From assembly GCF_002298975.1 (NCBI RefSeq), contig NZ_DBMV01000028.1, positions 1 through 64,000 on the forward strand: DNA of 64,000 bases, read 5' to 3'. The position numbers and the translations under genes were made by a program. Source of the stretch: Ralstonia sp. UBA689. Lineage in GTDB: Bacteria > Pseudomonadota > Gammaproteobacteria > Burkholderiales > Burkholderiaceae. Below the pieces are notes generated by a model. It did no database searches. It was not told the origin of the DNA and worked only from the letters and a program-made list of their open reading frames with translations. Each line of letters starts with the position of its first letter. Positions within the stretch are counted from its first letter, which is position 1. Positions 51,681 to 61,755 of this stretch are shown here, piece by piece.

Positions 51681-51845
51681 CCAAAGTCACCCCAAAGCCC
51701 CACCGCCCTGTGCGGTTGCACCCCAAATCTACCCATTTCGAACCAAGGGGTTTCACTAGGTTGCACCTTCTGGGCCGCCAGGCGTATGATCCGCCCAATT
51801 TGCCGGCCACAAGCCAGGCAATGGCAGCTCTGGATAGGAACCCAC

Positions 51846-54800
51846 ATGGCTACAACCACCCTCGGGGTCAAACTGGACGATGCTTCGCGTGAACGCCTCA
51901 AGCGCGTTGCGCAGTCCATTGACCGCACGCCGCACTGGCTGATCAAGCAGGCGATCTTCACGTATCTGGACCAAGTGGAGCGGGGGCAGCTGCCAACTGA
52001 TGCAAACGGCCCGGCGGCGGATGGCCTCCCGTCCGCCGCCGCAGCCGTCTCGGATGTGCACGAGGGTGATGAACCTGCGGTGCAACCGTTCCTCGAATTC
52101 GCGCAAAGCGTGCAACCGCAGTCGGTTTTGCGCGCTGCCATCACGGCCGCCTACCGCCGGCCGGAAACCGAAGCCATTCCGATGCTGCTGGAGCAGGCCC
52201 GCTTGCCGGGCGCGCTCGCCTCGGAAGCCAAGCAGCTCGCACGGGACTTGGCCGGCAAGCTGCGCACGCAAAAGGTTGGCTCCGGCCGCGAAGGCCTGGT
52301 GCAGGGCCTGATCCAGGAATTCTCCTTGTCGAGCCAGGAAGGCGTGGCGCTGATGTGCCTGGCCGAGGCGCTGCTGCGCATTCCCGACAAGGCCACGCGC
52401 GACGCGCTTATCCGCGACAAGATCAGCAACGGCAACTGGTATTCGCATGTCGGCCAGAGCCCGTCGCTGTTCGTGAATGCCGCCACTTGGGGCCTGCTGC
52501 TCACGGGCAAACTGGTTGCCACGCATAACGAAGCTGGGCTGTCGAAGGCGCTTACGCGCATCATCGGCAAGAGCGGCGAACCGCTGATCCGCAAGGGCGT
52601 GGACATGGCGATGCGCCTGATGGGCGAGCAATTCGTCACCGGCGAAACCATTTCCGAAGCGCTGGCCAACGCGCGCAAGTTCGAGGCCGAGGGCTTCCGC
52701 TACTCCTACGACATGCTCGGCGAGGCCGCGATGACGGAGGAAGACGCGCAGCGCTACCTGGCTTCCTACGAGCAGGCCATCCGCGCGATCGGCCAAGCGT
52801 CGGGCGGGCGCGGCATCTACGAAGGGCCGGGCATCTCGATCAAGCTGTCGGCGCTGCATCCGCGTTACTCGCGCGCGCAATACGACCGCACCATCAACGA
52901 GCTGTATCCGCGTGTGAAGGCGCTCGCCATGCTGGCGCGTGAATACGACATCGGCATCAACATCGACGCCGAAGAAGCGGACCGCCTGGAGCTGTCGCTC
53001 GACCTGCTGGAGCGCCTGTGCTTCGCGCCCGAGCTGGCTGGTTGGAATGGCATCGGCTTCGTGGTGCAGGGTTACCAGAAGCGCTGCCCGTTCGTGCTCG
53101 ACTACATCATCGATCTGGCCCGCCGTAGCAAGCACCGCCTGATGATCCGCCTGGTGAAGGGCGCGTACTGGGACAGCGAGGTCAAGCGCGCCCAGGTCGA
53201 CGGCCTGGAGGGCTACCCGGTCTACACGCGCAAGGTCTACACCGACGTGTCGTACCTGGCCTGCGCGCGCAAGCTGCTGGCCGCGCCGGAGGCGATCTTC
53301 CCGCAGTTCGCCACGCACAACGCGCATACGCTGGCGGCCATCTATCACATAGCCGGTCAGAACTATTACCCCGGCCAATACGAATTCCAGTGCCTGCATG
53401 GCATGGGCGAACCGCTGTACGAGCAGGTTGTGGGCAACAAGCCGGGCAAGCTGAACCGCCCGTGCCGCATCTACGCGCCGGTCGGCACGCATGAAACGCT
53501 GCTGGCCTACCTGGTGCGCCGTCTGCTGGAAAACGGCGCCAATACCTCGTTCGTGAACCGCATTGCGGACGAGTCGATTCCGCTGGACGACCTCGTCGCC
53601 GACCCGGTGGCGGTGGTGGAAAAGATGCACGCCGATGAAGGGACGCTCGGCCTGCCGCATCCGAAGATTCCGCTGCCGCGCCACCTCTACGGTGACGTGC
53701 GCGCAAATTCGTCGGGCATCGACCTGGCGAACGAGCAGCGCCTGGCGTCGTTGTCGTCCGCCCTTCTTGCAGGTACCAGCACGGTCTGGAACGCCGCGCC
53801 GACGATTGGCGATGCGCCTTACACGGGAGGCACGCCTCAGCCCGTGCGCAACCCGGCCGACCTGCGCGACGTGGTTGGCCACGTGACCGAGGCTACTGAG
53901 GCCGATGTCGATGCCGCGCTGTCGGCTGCTGCCGCTGTCGCGCCGATCTGGCAAGCCACGCCGCCCGAGGCGCGCGCCGCGCTGCTCGATCGTGCCGCTG
54001 ATCTGATGGAAGGCGAGATGCAGCACCTGATGGGGCTGATCATCCGCGAAGCGGGCAAGACGCTGTCGAACGCCATCGCCGAAGTGCGTGAGGCTGTCGA
54101 CTTCCTGCGTTATTACGCAGCGCAGGTGCGCGGTGGGTTCTCCAACGACACGCACCGCCCGCTGGGCCCGGTGGTGTGTATCAGCCCGTGGAACTTCCCG
54201 CTGGCGATTTTCACCGGCCAGGTGAGCGCGGCGCTGGCCGCCGGCAACCCGGTGCTGGCCAAGCCCGCTGAGCAGACCCCGCTGATCGCCGCCCAGGCCG
54301 TGCGCATCCTGCGCGAAGCCGGCGTGCCGGCCGGTGCCGTGCAACTGCTGCCGGGCCGCGGCGAGACCGTCGGCGCGGCGCTGGTGAAGGATGCGCGCAC
54401 CAAGGGCGTGATGTTTACCGGCTCGACCGAAGTCGCGCGCATTCTGCAGCGCACGCTGGCCGGCCGCCTGGATGCCAACGGCGCGCCGATCCCGCTGATT
54501 GCCGAGACCGGCGGCCAGAACGCGATGATCGTGGATTCGTCCGCACTGGCCGAGCAGGTGGTGGCCGATGTGCTGTCGTCTGCGTTTGATTCGGCGGGCC
54601 AGCGTTGCTCGGCGTTGCGCGTGCTGTGCCTGCAGGATGACGTCGCCGACCGCGTGCTCGCGATGCTCAAGGGCGGCATGGCCGAACTGGCGATGGGCAA
54701 TCCGGATCGCCTCGCCACGGATGTCGGCCCGGTGATCGACGCCGATGCGCGCGACAACATCGTCGGCCATATCGAAGGCATGCGCGCCAAGGGCCGCCGC

Positions 54801-55832
54801 GTGCATCAGGCGCCGGTGCCGGCAGCCTGCGCACACGGCACGTTCGTGCCGCCGACGGTGATCGAACTCGACAGCCTGTCGGACCTGACGCGCGAGATCT
54901 TCGGCCCCGTGCTGCACGTGGTGCGCTGGAAGCGCACGGCGGACAACACCGGCCTGACCAAGCTGGTCGAACAGATCAACGGCACGGGCTACGGCCTGAC
55001 GCTGGGCATCCACACGCGCATCGACGAGACCATCGCGCACGTCGTTGACCGCGCGCATGTCGGCAACCTGTATGTGAACCGCAATATCGTCGGCGCCGTG
55101 GTGGGCGTGCAGCCGTTCGGCGGCGAAGGCCTGTCGGGCACCGGCCCGAAAGCGGGCGGCCCGCTGTATCTGCTGCGCCTGCTGTCGACGTGCCCGCAGG
55201 ACGGCATGCGGACTGCATTGCAGTTGACCGCAGGTGCCGGCACGGAAATCGATACCGATGCGCGCCGCGCCCTGCTGGCGCCGTTCGATGCGCTGACCGA
55301 TTGGGCGCGCAAGCAATCGCCCGTGGCGCAGTCCGCCAACCTGGCGGCGTTGTGCGAACGCCTGGCCGCGGCTTCGGCCACCGGTGCCACGCTCACGCTG
55401 CCGGGCCCGACCGGGGAGCGCAACACCTACACGCTGCTGCCGCGCGAAGCGGTGCTGTGTGTGGCCGTCGATCCGGCCGACTGGCTGCGGCAGTTGGCCG
55501 CTGTGCTGGCGGTCGGCAGTGCTGCGGTGGTGCAGGAAAACCCTGCCATCGAAGCGGTGCTGCGCGGGCTGCCGGCGGCAGTACAATCGCGCGTCCGCGT
55601 GGTGCCGGCCCTGGACGGGGCCGACTTTGACGCGGTGCTGCACCACGGCGATTCGGACCATCTGCGCGCCATCTGCGAAGGACTGGCGCGCCGCGCCGGC
55701 CCGATCGTGGGGGTGCAAGGCCTGCCGCATGGCGGGGAAGGGCTGGCGCTGGAGCGCCTGCTGATCGAGCGTTCGCTGTCGGTCAATACGGCCGCAGCGG
55801 GTGGCAACGCCAGCCTGATGACCATCGGCTGA
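51846..55832 (+). CDS. putA: Trifunctional proline utilisation protein PutA
   Basis: A 1328-residue protein. Residues 1-45 form a ribbon-helix-helix DNA-binding domain (TTLGVKLDDASRERLKRVAQ) that represses put genes. The proline dehydrogenase domain (about 190-540) has YDMLGEAAMTEEDAQRYLAS and the FAD-site LMIRLVKGAYWDSEVKRAQ. The P5C dehydrogenase (about 630-1100) has CISPWNFPLAIFTGQVSAAL, Glu in AETGGQNAMIVDSSA and the catalytic Cys in SAGQRCSALRVL. A C-terminal domain follows. The ATG at 51846 is used; an upstream in-frame ATG at 51621 lies inside the repeat. Confidence 0.97.
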   Translation: MATTTLGVKLDDASRERLKRVAQSIDRTPHWLIKQAIFTYLDQVERGQLPTDANGPAADGLPSAAAAVSDVHEGDEPAVQPFLEFAQSVQPQSVLRAAITAAYRRPETEAIPMLLEQARLPGALASEAKQLARDLAGKLRTQKVGSGREGLVQGLIQEFSLSSQEGVALMCLAEALLRIPDKATRDALIRDKISNGNWYSHVGQSPSLFVNAATWGLLLTGKLVATHNEAGLSKALTRIIGKSGEPLIRKGVDMAMRLMGEQFVTGETISEALANARKFEAEGFRYSYDMLGEAAMTEEDAQRYLASYEQAIRAIGQASGGRGIYEGPGISIKLSALHPRYSRAQYDRTINELYPRVKALAMLAREYDIGINIDAEEADRLELSLDLLERLCFAPELAGWNGIGFVVQGYQKRCPFVLDYIIDLARRSKHRLMIRLVKGAYWDSEVKRAQVDGLEGYPVYTRKVYTDVSYLACARKLLAAPEAIFPQFATHNAHTLAAIYHIAGQNYYPGQYEFQCLHGMGEPLYEQVVGNKPGKLNRPCRIYAPVGTHETLLAYLVRRLLENGANTSFVNRIADESIPLDDLVADPVAVVEKMHADEGTLGLPHPKIPLPRHLYGDVRANSSGIDLANEQRLASLSSALLAGTSTVWNAAPTIGDAPYTGGTPQPVRNPADLRDVVGHVTEATEADVDAALSAAAAVAPIWQATPPEARAALLDRAADLMEGEMQHLMGLIIREAGKTLSNAIAEVREAVDFLRYYAAQVRGGFSNDTHRPLGPVVCISPWNFPLAIFTGQVSAALAAGNPVLAKPAEQTPLIAAQAVRILREAGVPAGAVQLLPGRGETVGAALVKDARTKGVMFTGSTEVARILQRTLAGRLDANGAPIPLIAETGGQNAMIVDSSALAEQVVADVLSSAFDSAGQRCSALRVLCLQDDVADRVLAMLKGGMAELAMGNPDRLATDVGPVIDADARDNIVGHIEGMRAKGRRVHQAPVPAACAHGTFVPPTVIELDSLSDLTREIFGPVLHVVRWKRTADNTGLTKLVEQINGTGYGLTLGIHTRIDETIAHVVDRAHVGNLYVNRNIVGAVVGVQPFGGEGLSGTGPKAGGPLYLLRLLSTCPQDGMRTALQLTAGAGTEIDTDARRALLAPFDALTDWARKQSPVAQSANLAALCERLAAASATGATLTLPGPTGERNTYTLLPREAVLCVAVDPADWLRQLAAVLAVGSAAVVQENPAIEAVLRGLPAAVQSRVRVVPALDGADFDAVLHHGDSDHLRAICEGLARRAGPIVGVQGLPHGGEGLALERLLIERSLSVNTAAAGGNASLMTIG

Positions 55833-55962
55833 CGGGGAGCACTAGCAGGATTCGCCGTCACGTTCGCACGACGGGTGCAAACGTGGGGCGAAGCGGGAGG
55901 AGGGCGACGGTGATCCCGTCGCGCTATTGATCCAAATTGCGTTTGAACTAGGAGACGCACAA

Positions 55963-57096
55963 ATGAAATTGAAGCAACTGTGTCTGGCGGCAGCACTGTG
56001 CGCGCTGGGTAGCGCGGCATCGGCTCAGGAAGTCGTCAAGCTGGGCTATGCCGGCCCGATGACCGGTCCTCAAGCCCAGTACGGCAAGGACATGCAGAAT
56101 GGCCTGACGCTGGCTGTGGAAGAGTTCAACGCCACCAAGCCGAAGATCGCCGGCAAGGAAGTCAAGTTCCAACTGATCTCGGAAGACGACCAGGCTGACC
56201 CGAAGACCGGCACCACCGTCGCACAGAAGCTGGTGGATAACGGAATCAAGGGCATGCTCGGCCACTTCAACTCGGGCACGACCATCCCGGCCTCCCGCAT
56301 CTATAACAACGCAGGTATCGCAGAAATCGCGATGGCCACGGCGCCGGAGTACACCAAGCAAGGCTACAAGACTACGTTCCGCATGATGACCTCCGACACC
56401 CAGCAGGGTTCGGTGGTCGGCACGTTTGCCGTCAAGAAGCTGGGCTACAAGAACATCGCCATCGTCGATGACCGCACGGCTTACGGCCAAGGTCTGGCGG
56501 ACGAGTTCGAGAAGGCCGCCAAGGCCGCTGGCGGCAACATCGTGCGTCGCGAGTTCACCAACGACAAGGCCAGCGACTTCAAGTCGATCCTCACGCAGAT
56601 CAAGTCGAAGAACCCGGACGTCGTGTTCTACGGCGGCGCGGAAGGCCAATCGGCTCCGCTGGTCAAGCAGATGCGCGAGCTGGGCATGAAGGCCACGCTG
56701 ATGTCGGGCGAAATGTCCAAGACCGACGACTTCATCAAGCTGGCTGGTGCGCAAGCGGCAGAAGGCGTGGTGTGTTCGCTGGCCGGCCTGCCGCTGGACC
56801 AGATGCCGGGCGGCGCTGGCTACAAGCAGCGCTATGAGAAGCGTTTCGGCACGCCGGTGCAGACGTACTCGCCGTACGCCTATGACGGCGCGATGGCCCT
56901 GATGAAGGCGATGGTGGCTGCCGGCTCGTCCGACCCGAGCAAGTACCTGCCGATCCTGGCTGCGACCAACATGCAAGGCGTGACCGCCAAGCATTACGCC
57001 TACGACGAGAAGGGCGATCTGAAGGACGGCGGCATCACCGTCTACAAGGTCACCGGCGGCAAGTGGGCACCGCTGGAGAGCGTGGGCGGCAAGTAA
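55963..57096 (+). CDS. LivK-type branched-chain amino acid-binding protein
   Basis: A 377-residue periplasmic receptor. Signal peptide ends LGSAASAQ; the mature part starts VVKLGYAGPMTGPQAQYGKD, closest in style to the true LivJ/LivK proteins. The C-terminal EKGDLKDGGITVYKVTGGKW is typical. No transport partners next to it. The start at 55963 follows AGGAGACGC. It is encoded after putA but on its own, ending at a terminator. Ligand probably leucine, isoleucine or valine. Confidence 0.92.
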   Translation: MKLKQLCLAAALCALGSAASAQEVVKLGYAGPMTGPQAQYGKDMQNGLTLAVEEFNATKPKIAGKEVKFQLISEDDQADPKTGTTVAQKLVDNGIKGMLGHFNSGTTIPASRIYNNAGIAEIAMATAPEYTKQGYKTTFRMMTSDTQQGSVVGTFAVKKLGYKNIAIVDDRTAYGQGLADEFEKAAKAAGGNIVRREFTNDKASDFKSILTQIKSKNPDVVFYGGAEGQSAPLVKQMRELGMKATLMSGEMSKTDDFIKLAGAQAAEGVVCSLAGLPLDQMPGGAGYKQRYEKRFGTPVQTYSPYAYDGAMALMKAMVAAGSSDPSKYLPILAATNMQGVTAKHYAYDEKGDLKDGGITVYKVTGGKWAPLESVGGK

Positions 57097-57187
57097 TCGG
57101 CTCGCGCGCTCGGCAACCCCGAGAGACGGCTGCTTAGCTCAGCCCCATCCGGCTTGCCGGATGGGAGCATCGAGCGAGTGGAACCTG

Positions 57188-57224
57188 ACGACCCGGTCAC
57201 GGATGTGGCGGGGTCGTTTTTTTA
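57188..57224 (+). terminator. Terminator after livK-type gene
   Basis: ACGACCC (57188-57194) pairs with GGGTCGT (57211-57217), followed by a run of T. A separate CCATCCGGC/GCCGGATGG hairpin sits at 57146-57165. Confidence 0.85.
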
Positions 57225-57233
57225 TGGGCCGCG

Positions 57234-57704
57234 TCAGTCGCCCTCCGGTAGCTTCGACGAGTGATGGCTGGTGATGCGCCACTGCTCCCCATCCCACTTG
57301 TAGGTGAACGTGTAGCGCGCCCTGACGCGCGAACCGTTGTCGAACGCGAACGTATAGAGCCCGGCATCGATGGCCGAGTTGCAATCGATCTCGATCTTGC
57401 GGAAATCGATCGTGCCCACGGGATGCTTCTCAAGGAAGTGGTGGAAGTAATCCAGCTTCTCTTCGGCGCTCAGGCGCGGTCGGTTGGACACCGTCGGCAG
57501 CAGGATGGAATCCGGCGCGTAGTTGGCGACGACCCGGGTCGCATCGCCAGTCTGCAGGGAGGCGTTCCATCGGTCGAACAGGGCGGCGATGTCCTGTTCC
57601 GAGGTGGTGACACAGCTTTCGGTCGCGGCTTGCGCGGCAGGCGCATGCGTGCTGCATAGGGCGAGCGCGGACAGCAGCGCGATCTTCGTGATGCCTGTCT
57701 TCAT
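57234..57704 (-). CDS. Exported SnoaL-like / SgcJ-EcaC family protein
   Basis: A 156-residue protein. Signal peptide MKTGITKIALLSALALCSTH to AQAA; the mature domain has CVTTSEQDIAALFDRWNASL, VVANYAPDSILLPTVSNRPR and KWDGEQWRITSHHSSKLPEG, the NTF2-like DUF4440/SgcJ pattern. Usually homodimeric, with no single conserved enzymatic role. Convergent with the livK-type gene across the terminator. Confidence 0.88.
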   Translation of the reverse strand: MKTGITKIALLSALALCSTHAPAAQAATESCVTTSEQDIAALFDRWNASLQTGDATRVVANYAPDSILLPTVSNRPRLSAEEKLDYFHHFLEKHPVGTIDFRKIEIDCNSAIDAGLYTFAFDNGSRVRARYTFTYKWDGEQWRITSHHSSKLPEGD

Positions 57705-57789
57705 GGCGGGGTCGGTGATTAAGCGTGAACGGTACAGGCACGGCTGCCTGGTGGGCGTTCAGTAAATCGGCGGCGTCAAATCCTGTCAT

Positions 57790-57805
57790 CCCCGCGCAAG
57801 CGGGG
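57790..57805. repeat. Short palindromic REP-like element
   Basis: CCCCGC-GCAA-GCGGGG, a perfect hairpin with flanks resembling intergenic REP units of Burkholderiales. A single unit; no array. The rest of the 57705-58082 gap holds no gene that I recognise. Confidence 0.5.
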
Positions 57806-58082
57806 GAGAACAACACCCCTCGCGGCTTTCTGAGACTGGCTGACACGTCCGTGCGACGCGCAGATCAATCGAAGCGGATGGGCCGCACAGTGCTTGATCC
57901 GCCATGCGCCCCGTGAAACGATCCCGCCCGAAATCCGCCAGCGGTCGGGCGCTCACCCGTCACCTTGCACACGGTGTTCGCCACGGCAGCCCATGTGTTT
58001 GGGCTGACTGCGCGCATCCCCCCCGCAGCGAACCGGGCAAATTCAGTCAGACGACACGCATGAAAGAAAACGGAGGATTGCT

Positions 58083-59099
58083 ATGTTGAAGCGCTTCTTA
58101 AGCCGCTTCTGGGTCTTGGCATTCGTATTGGTCGTTGCGGCCTGCGGTGGCGGCGACGACCAATACGAATGCCAACCACAACCCGGCTGCGCAAGGCACC
58201 ACGCTGATGGTGTACATGGTGGGGTCGGATCTGGAATCCAACCCTGACCTGCGAGCCGGCACCCGCAATCTGAACGAAATGCTCAAGGCCGCCGCTGCGG
58301 CCAACGTCAACGTTGTGATCGAGACCGGCGGCGCGAACGTCGCCGACGCGACCACCATCGTCAAGACCTGGCGCAGCGTCAAACGCCACGCGCTGAAGAA
58401 TGGCCAGTTGCAGGCGTTGGCGGACATCGGCGCACAAAACATGGGCGCATCGCAGACGCTGACCGACTTCATCACCTGGGCGGCCAAATCGTATCCCGCC
58501 GCGAACTACCGGCTCGTGCTGTGGGACCACGGTGCCGGCTGGAAGGGCTTCGGCTTGGATGAAAACCAAACCACCCAGAACTCCATGACCGTGCCGCAGA
58601 TGACGGCCGGCGTCGACGGCGGCGCACGCGCGGCCGGCATCCGCTTCGACGTGATCGGTTTTGACGCTTGCCTGATGGCGACCGCCGAAGTGGAGGCAGC
58701 GCTGGCCCCCGATGCCGACTACCTGCTGGCGTCGGAAGAGCTTGAACCCGGCTCCGGTTGGGACGGAAGATCGCGATCGAAAACGCGGGTCAGAGCCCCA
58801 CGGTCTTCGGTCGTGCGGTTGTCGACAGCGTTATTGCCAAGCAGCTCGCGGGCGAGGATGGCGCCATGGATAGCCGCCTTGGCCCGCTGCCTGCGCCCAC
58901 CGACTCCATTGCACCGTTGACCCTGGTCTACAACCCGACCACCAATGACGTCGTCAATCTGGTGCCGGGCGCGCCGTTTAGCGCCGGCAGCCTGACCTTC
59001 GCGCCTACGCCACTGCCGGCCGCTAACCTGCGGGGCATTCTCGTGACGGACTTTGTCGGCAACACCCAGTTGTCACCGCTCAGAGGGCTGCCGATGTAA
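58083..59099 (+). pseudogene. Clostripain-family (C11) lipoprotein protease, degraded
   Basis: The start MLKRFLSRFWVLAFVLVVAA with a CGGGDD lipobox frame fits an exported lipoprotein, but a 1-nt shift near 58157 moves the rest to another frame: TTLMVYMVGSDLESNPDLRA, LVLWDHGAGWKGFG (the catalytic His) and GFDACLMATAEVEAAL (the catalytic Cys), then SEELEPGSGWDG. A second shift near 58762 gives AIENAGQSPTVFGRAVVDSV. The rest of the domain, hundreds of residues in intact homologues, is missing before a short C-terminal tail ending at 59099. Confidence 0.85.
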
Positions 59100-59377
59100 G
59101 CCCGTGCCCGCGTTTGCGCCGGTACACGGCGCGGACGCGGGCAACTTCCCACCTTCCGTTGCCGATTGGGGCACACGGATTCCCGTAGCCAGATCGGTAT
59201 CGCCATCCCTCCCGGCGCAAATGCCGGTCTGCGCCCAGCGTGCGCATCAACGCGAGGTAGCGGGCTTGATCCGGCTTCTTCGTCAAACAATCGTCATTTT
59301 CCGGCAACGATCCTGTAACTCGCTTCGATCGCGTGTCAGTGCTTGGCTGACTTCTCGTCCAGGGTGCTTCGGGTACC

Positions 59378-60604
59378 ATGTCGGCCATGACAGGACTTCA
59401 CGATCTCTTCCCCTCGTGGCCGCCTGCCCCTGGCGGCCTGTTCTGGATAGGGCTGGCGCTGGTGGGCGCGGCGCTGTGCGGCGAATTCGCGCGCGTGGCG
59501 CTCCGGCTGCCGCGCATTGTTGGCTATGCGGCGGCCGGGCTGGCGGCCGGCGTGCTCGGGCGCCCGCTGATCGATGCCGAGATGCTCGAGCAGACCCACA
59601 TCCTGATAGAGATGGCGCTGGCGCTGGCGCTGTTCGAACTGGGCCACCGGCTCTCGTTCGACTGGCTGCGCGCCAACCGCTGGCTGCTGCTCACGAGCGG
59701 CTTCGAGAGCTTGCTGACCTGGGGCCTCGTCACCTGGGTGCTGCAGGTGCTGGGCGTGGCGACGCCGGTGGCCGTGGCGGCCGGCGCCATTGCTGTAGCA
59801 ACGTCGCCCACCATCCTCCTCCAACTGAAGAACGAACTGCGCGCCGAAGGTCAGGTGACCGAGCGGCTGCTCTCGCTGGGCGCGCTCAACAGCATTTATG
59901 CCAGCGTGCTGGTGCCGCTCACCGCCGGCTGGCTGCACAGCGAGTATGGGCATTGGGGCGCGGCGCTACTGCATCCGCTATACCTGCTTGTAGGGTCGGC
60001 CGCATTGGCCTGGGTGGTGGGCAAGGTGGGGCACGCGCTGTATCACCGCATGGCGGGTGATGATCACTACGCCTTCCTGGTGCTGGTGGGCCTGGTGTTC
60101 TTTGCCTTGGCGATGGCCAAGCTGCTCAAGTTGTCGGTGCCGCTCACGCTGCTGCTCGCGGGCGTGGTGTTCAAGCATCAGGACGCGCACCCGCGCGTGT
60201 GGCCTTCGCACTTCGGTAGCGCGGGCAGCATCCTGATCGTGGTGATGATCGTGTCACTCGGCCTGCCGCTGCGGGCATCGGACTGGATGATTGGCGGTGT
60301 GGCGGCAGTCGCGCTGGTGCTGGCGCGTTTCGTCGCCAAGCTGGCCGGCACGGCGGCGCTGGGCTCGTTCTCGGGGCTGTCGATGCGGCAGAGCGTGGCC
60401 CTGGGCTTGGCGCTCGGGCCGATGTCGGGGTTGTCATGGTTGCTGATGCACGATACGGCAGCGCTGTACCCGCAGACCGGCGCGCCGCTGGCGGCCATCC
60501 TCCTGTGCACGCTGGCGATCCAGCAGATCGTCGCGCCCATCCTGACCGCGCGTTCGCTGCGCTGGGCGGGTGAGGTTCGCCAACAGGAAAACGGAAATCG
60601 TTAG
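59378..60604 (+). CDS. Cation:proton antiporter, CPA2/KefB-like
   Basis: A 408-residue inner-membrane protein with about 12 hydrophobic segments. Features include LRLPRIVGYAAAGLAAGVLG, LIEMALALALFELGHRLSFD and VAVAAGAIAVATSPTILLQL, corresponding to the half-helices of the CPA2 fold. There is no C-terminal RCK/KTN domain, so potassium gating as in KefB is unlikely. ATG codons at 59378 and 59387 are both possible starts. It is followed by the ybdK gene 9 bp later, suggesting co-transcription. Confidence 0.9.
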   Translation: MSAMTGLHDLFPSWPPAPGGLFWIGLALVGAALCGEFARVALRLPRIVGYAAAGLAAGVLGRPLIDAEMLEQTHILIEMALALALFELGHRLSFDWLRANRWLLLTSGFESLLTWGLVTWVLQVLGVATPVAVAAGAIAVATSPTILLQLKNELRAEGQVTERLLSLGALNSIYASVLVPLTAGWLHSEYGHWGAALLHPLYLLVGSAALAWVVGKVGHALYHRMAGDDHYAFLVLVGLVFFALAMAKLLKLSVPLTLLLAGVVFKHQDAHPRVWPSHFGSAGSILIVVMIVSLGLPLRASDWMIGGVAAVALVLARFVAKLAGTAALGSFSGLSMRQSVALGLALGPMSGLSWLLMHDTAALYPQTGAPLAAILLCTLAIQQIVAPILTARSLRWAGEVRQQENGNR

Positions 60605-60613
60605 GGGTCTGTC

Positions 60614-61747
60614 ATGTCGCTGGAACCGTTTGCCAAATCCGAAGCGCTCACGTTCGGCGTCGAACTGGAGCTGCAACTCGTCAACCGTCACGACTACGAC
60701 CTCGCCTCGGCGTCGGCCGACCTGTTGCGCATGCTCAAGGGCAAGGAGCATCCCGGTGACATCAAGCCCGAGATCACCGATTCGATGATCGAGATCTCCA
60801 CCGGCATCTGCCACAGCCATGACGAGGCGCTGTGGCAACTGCGCGAGATGCGCGACTGCATGGCCGAAGCCGCTACGGCGCTGAACATCGGCATCTGCGG
60901 CGGGGGCACACATCCGTTTCAGCAGTGGAGCCAGCGCACGATTTCGCAGTCGCCACGCTATCAGTACATCTCGGAGCTGTACGGCTACCTGGCCAAGCAG
61001 TTCACGGTGTTCGGCCAGCACGTGCACCTGGGCTGCCCGAGCCCCGATGACGCGCTGTACCTGCTGCACGCCATGTCGCGCTATGTACCGCACTTCATTG
61101 CGCTGGCCGCCTCATCGCCGTTCGTGCAGGGGGTGGACACGGGGTTTGCCTCCGCGCGCATGAATTCGGTCAGTGCCTTCCCGCTGTCGGGCCGCGCGCC
61201 CTTCGTGCTCACGTGGGACGCCTTCGTCGTCTACTTCGAGAAGATGCGCGCCACCGGCGTGATCGAGAGCATGAAGGACTTCTACTGGGACATCCGCCCC
61301 AAGCCCGAGTACGGCACCATTGAAGTCCGCGTGATGGATACCCCGCTGACGGTGGAGCGCGCCGCCGCCATTGCCGCGTATATCCAGGCGCTGGGCCGCT
61401 GGCTGTTGCTCGACCGTCCGTTCGTGCCGGTCGAAGACGACTATCTCGTCTACACCTTCAACCGCTTCCAGGCGTGCCGCTTCGGCCTGGCGGGGGAATA
61501 CGTCGACCCGGCTACGGGCAACCGTGGCGCGTTGGCTGATCACATCCTGGAAACCAGCAAGGTGCTGTCGCGGCACGCCGAGGCGCTGTCGTCCGAAGGC
61601 GCGCTCGAGATGGTCCGCGAGGTGGTGGAGGCGCGCGAGACAGACGCCGAGTGGATCCGCCGCGCACAAAACGAAACCCGCAACCTGCACGAGACAGTCC
61701 GACGCGGTTGCGGGCGGTGGACGCAGGCCGCTACACAGCCTGCGTAA
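60614..61747 (+). CDS. ybdK: YbdK-type carboxylate-amine ligase (glutamate-cysteine ligase type 2)
   Basis: A 377-residue enzyme with the GCS2 fold: LTFGVELELQLVNRHDYDLA, IEISTGICHSHDEALWQLRE, and FGQHVHLGCPSPDDALYLLH. YbdK of E. coli has weak gamma-glutamylcysteine synthetase activity; the physiological substrate is unknown. Start follows GGTCTGTC. Coupling with the antiporter suggests a shared role, possibly in thiol or electrophile handling (inference). Confidence 0.93.
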   Translation: MSLEPFAKSEALTFGVELELQLVNRHDYDLASASADLLRMLKGKEHPGDIKPEITDSMIEISTGICHSHDEALWQLREMRDCMAEAATALNIGICGGGTHPFQQWSQRTISQSPRYQYISELYGYLAKQFTVFGQHVHLGCPSPDDALYLLHAMSRYVPHFIALAASSPFVQGVDTGFASARMNSVSAFPLSGRAPFVLTWDAFVVYFEKMRATGVIESMKDFYWDIRPKPEYGTIEVRVMDTPLTVERAAAIAAYIQALGRWLLLDRPFVPVEDDYLVYTFNRFQACRFGLAGEYVDPATGNRGALADHILETSKVLSRHAEALSSEGALEMVREVVEARETDAEWIRRAQNETRNLHETVRRGCGRWTQAATQPA

Positions 61748-61755
61748 TCAATCGA

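Noticed and set aside
51621..51845. N-terminal extension of PutA from an ATG at 51621
   Set aside because: This start lies inside the interspersed repeat; the RHH domain starts at 51846.
51756..55730. 1324-codon minus-strand frame opposite putA
   Set aside because: High-GC coding DNA leaves opposite frames open; the product is His/Arg/Ala-rich and matches no family, while putA is unambiguous.
57790..57805. Start of a CRISPR array
   Set aside because: Only one short palindromic unit; no repeated spacing anywhere in the window.
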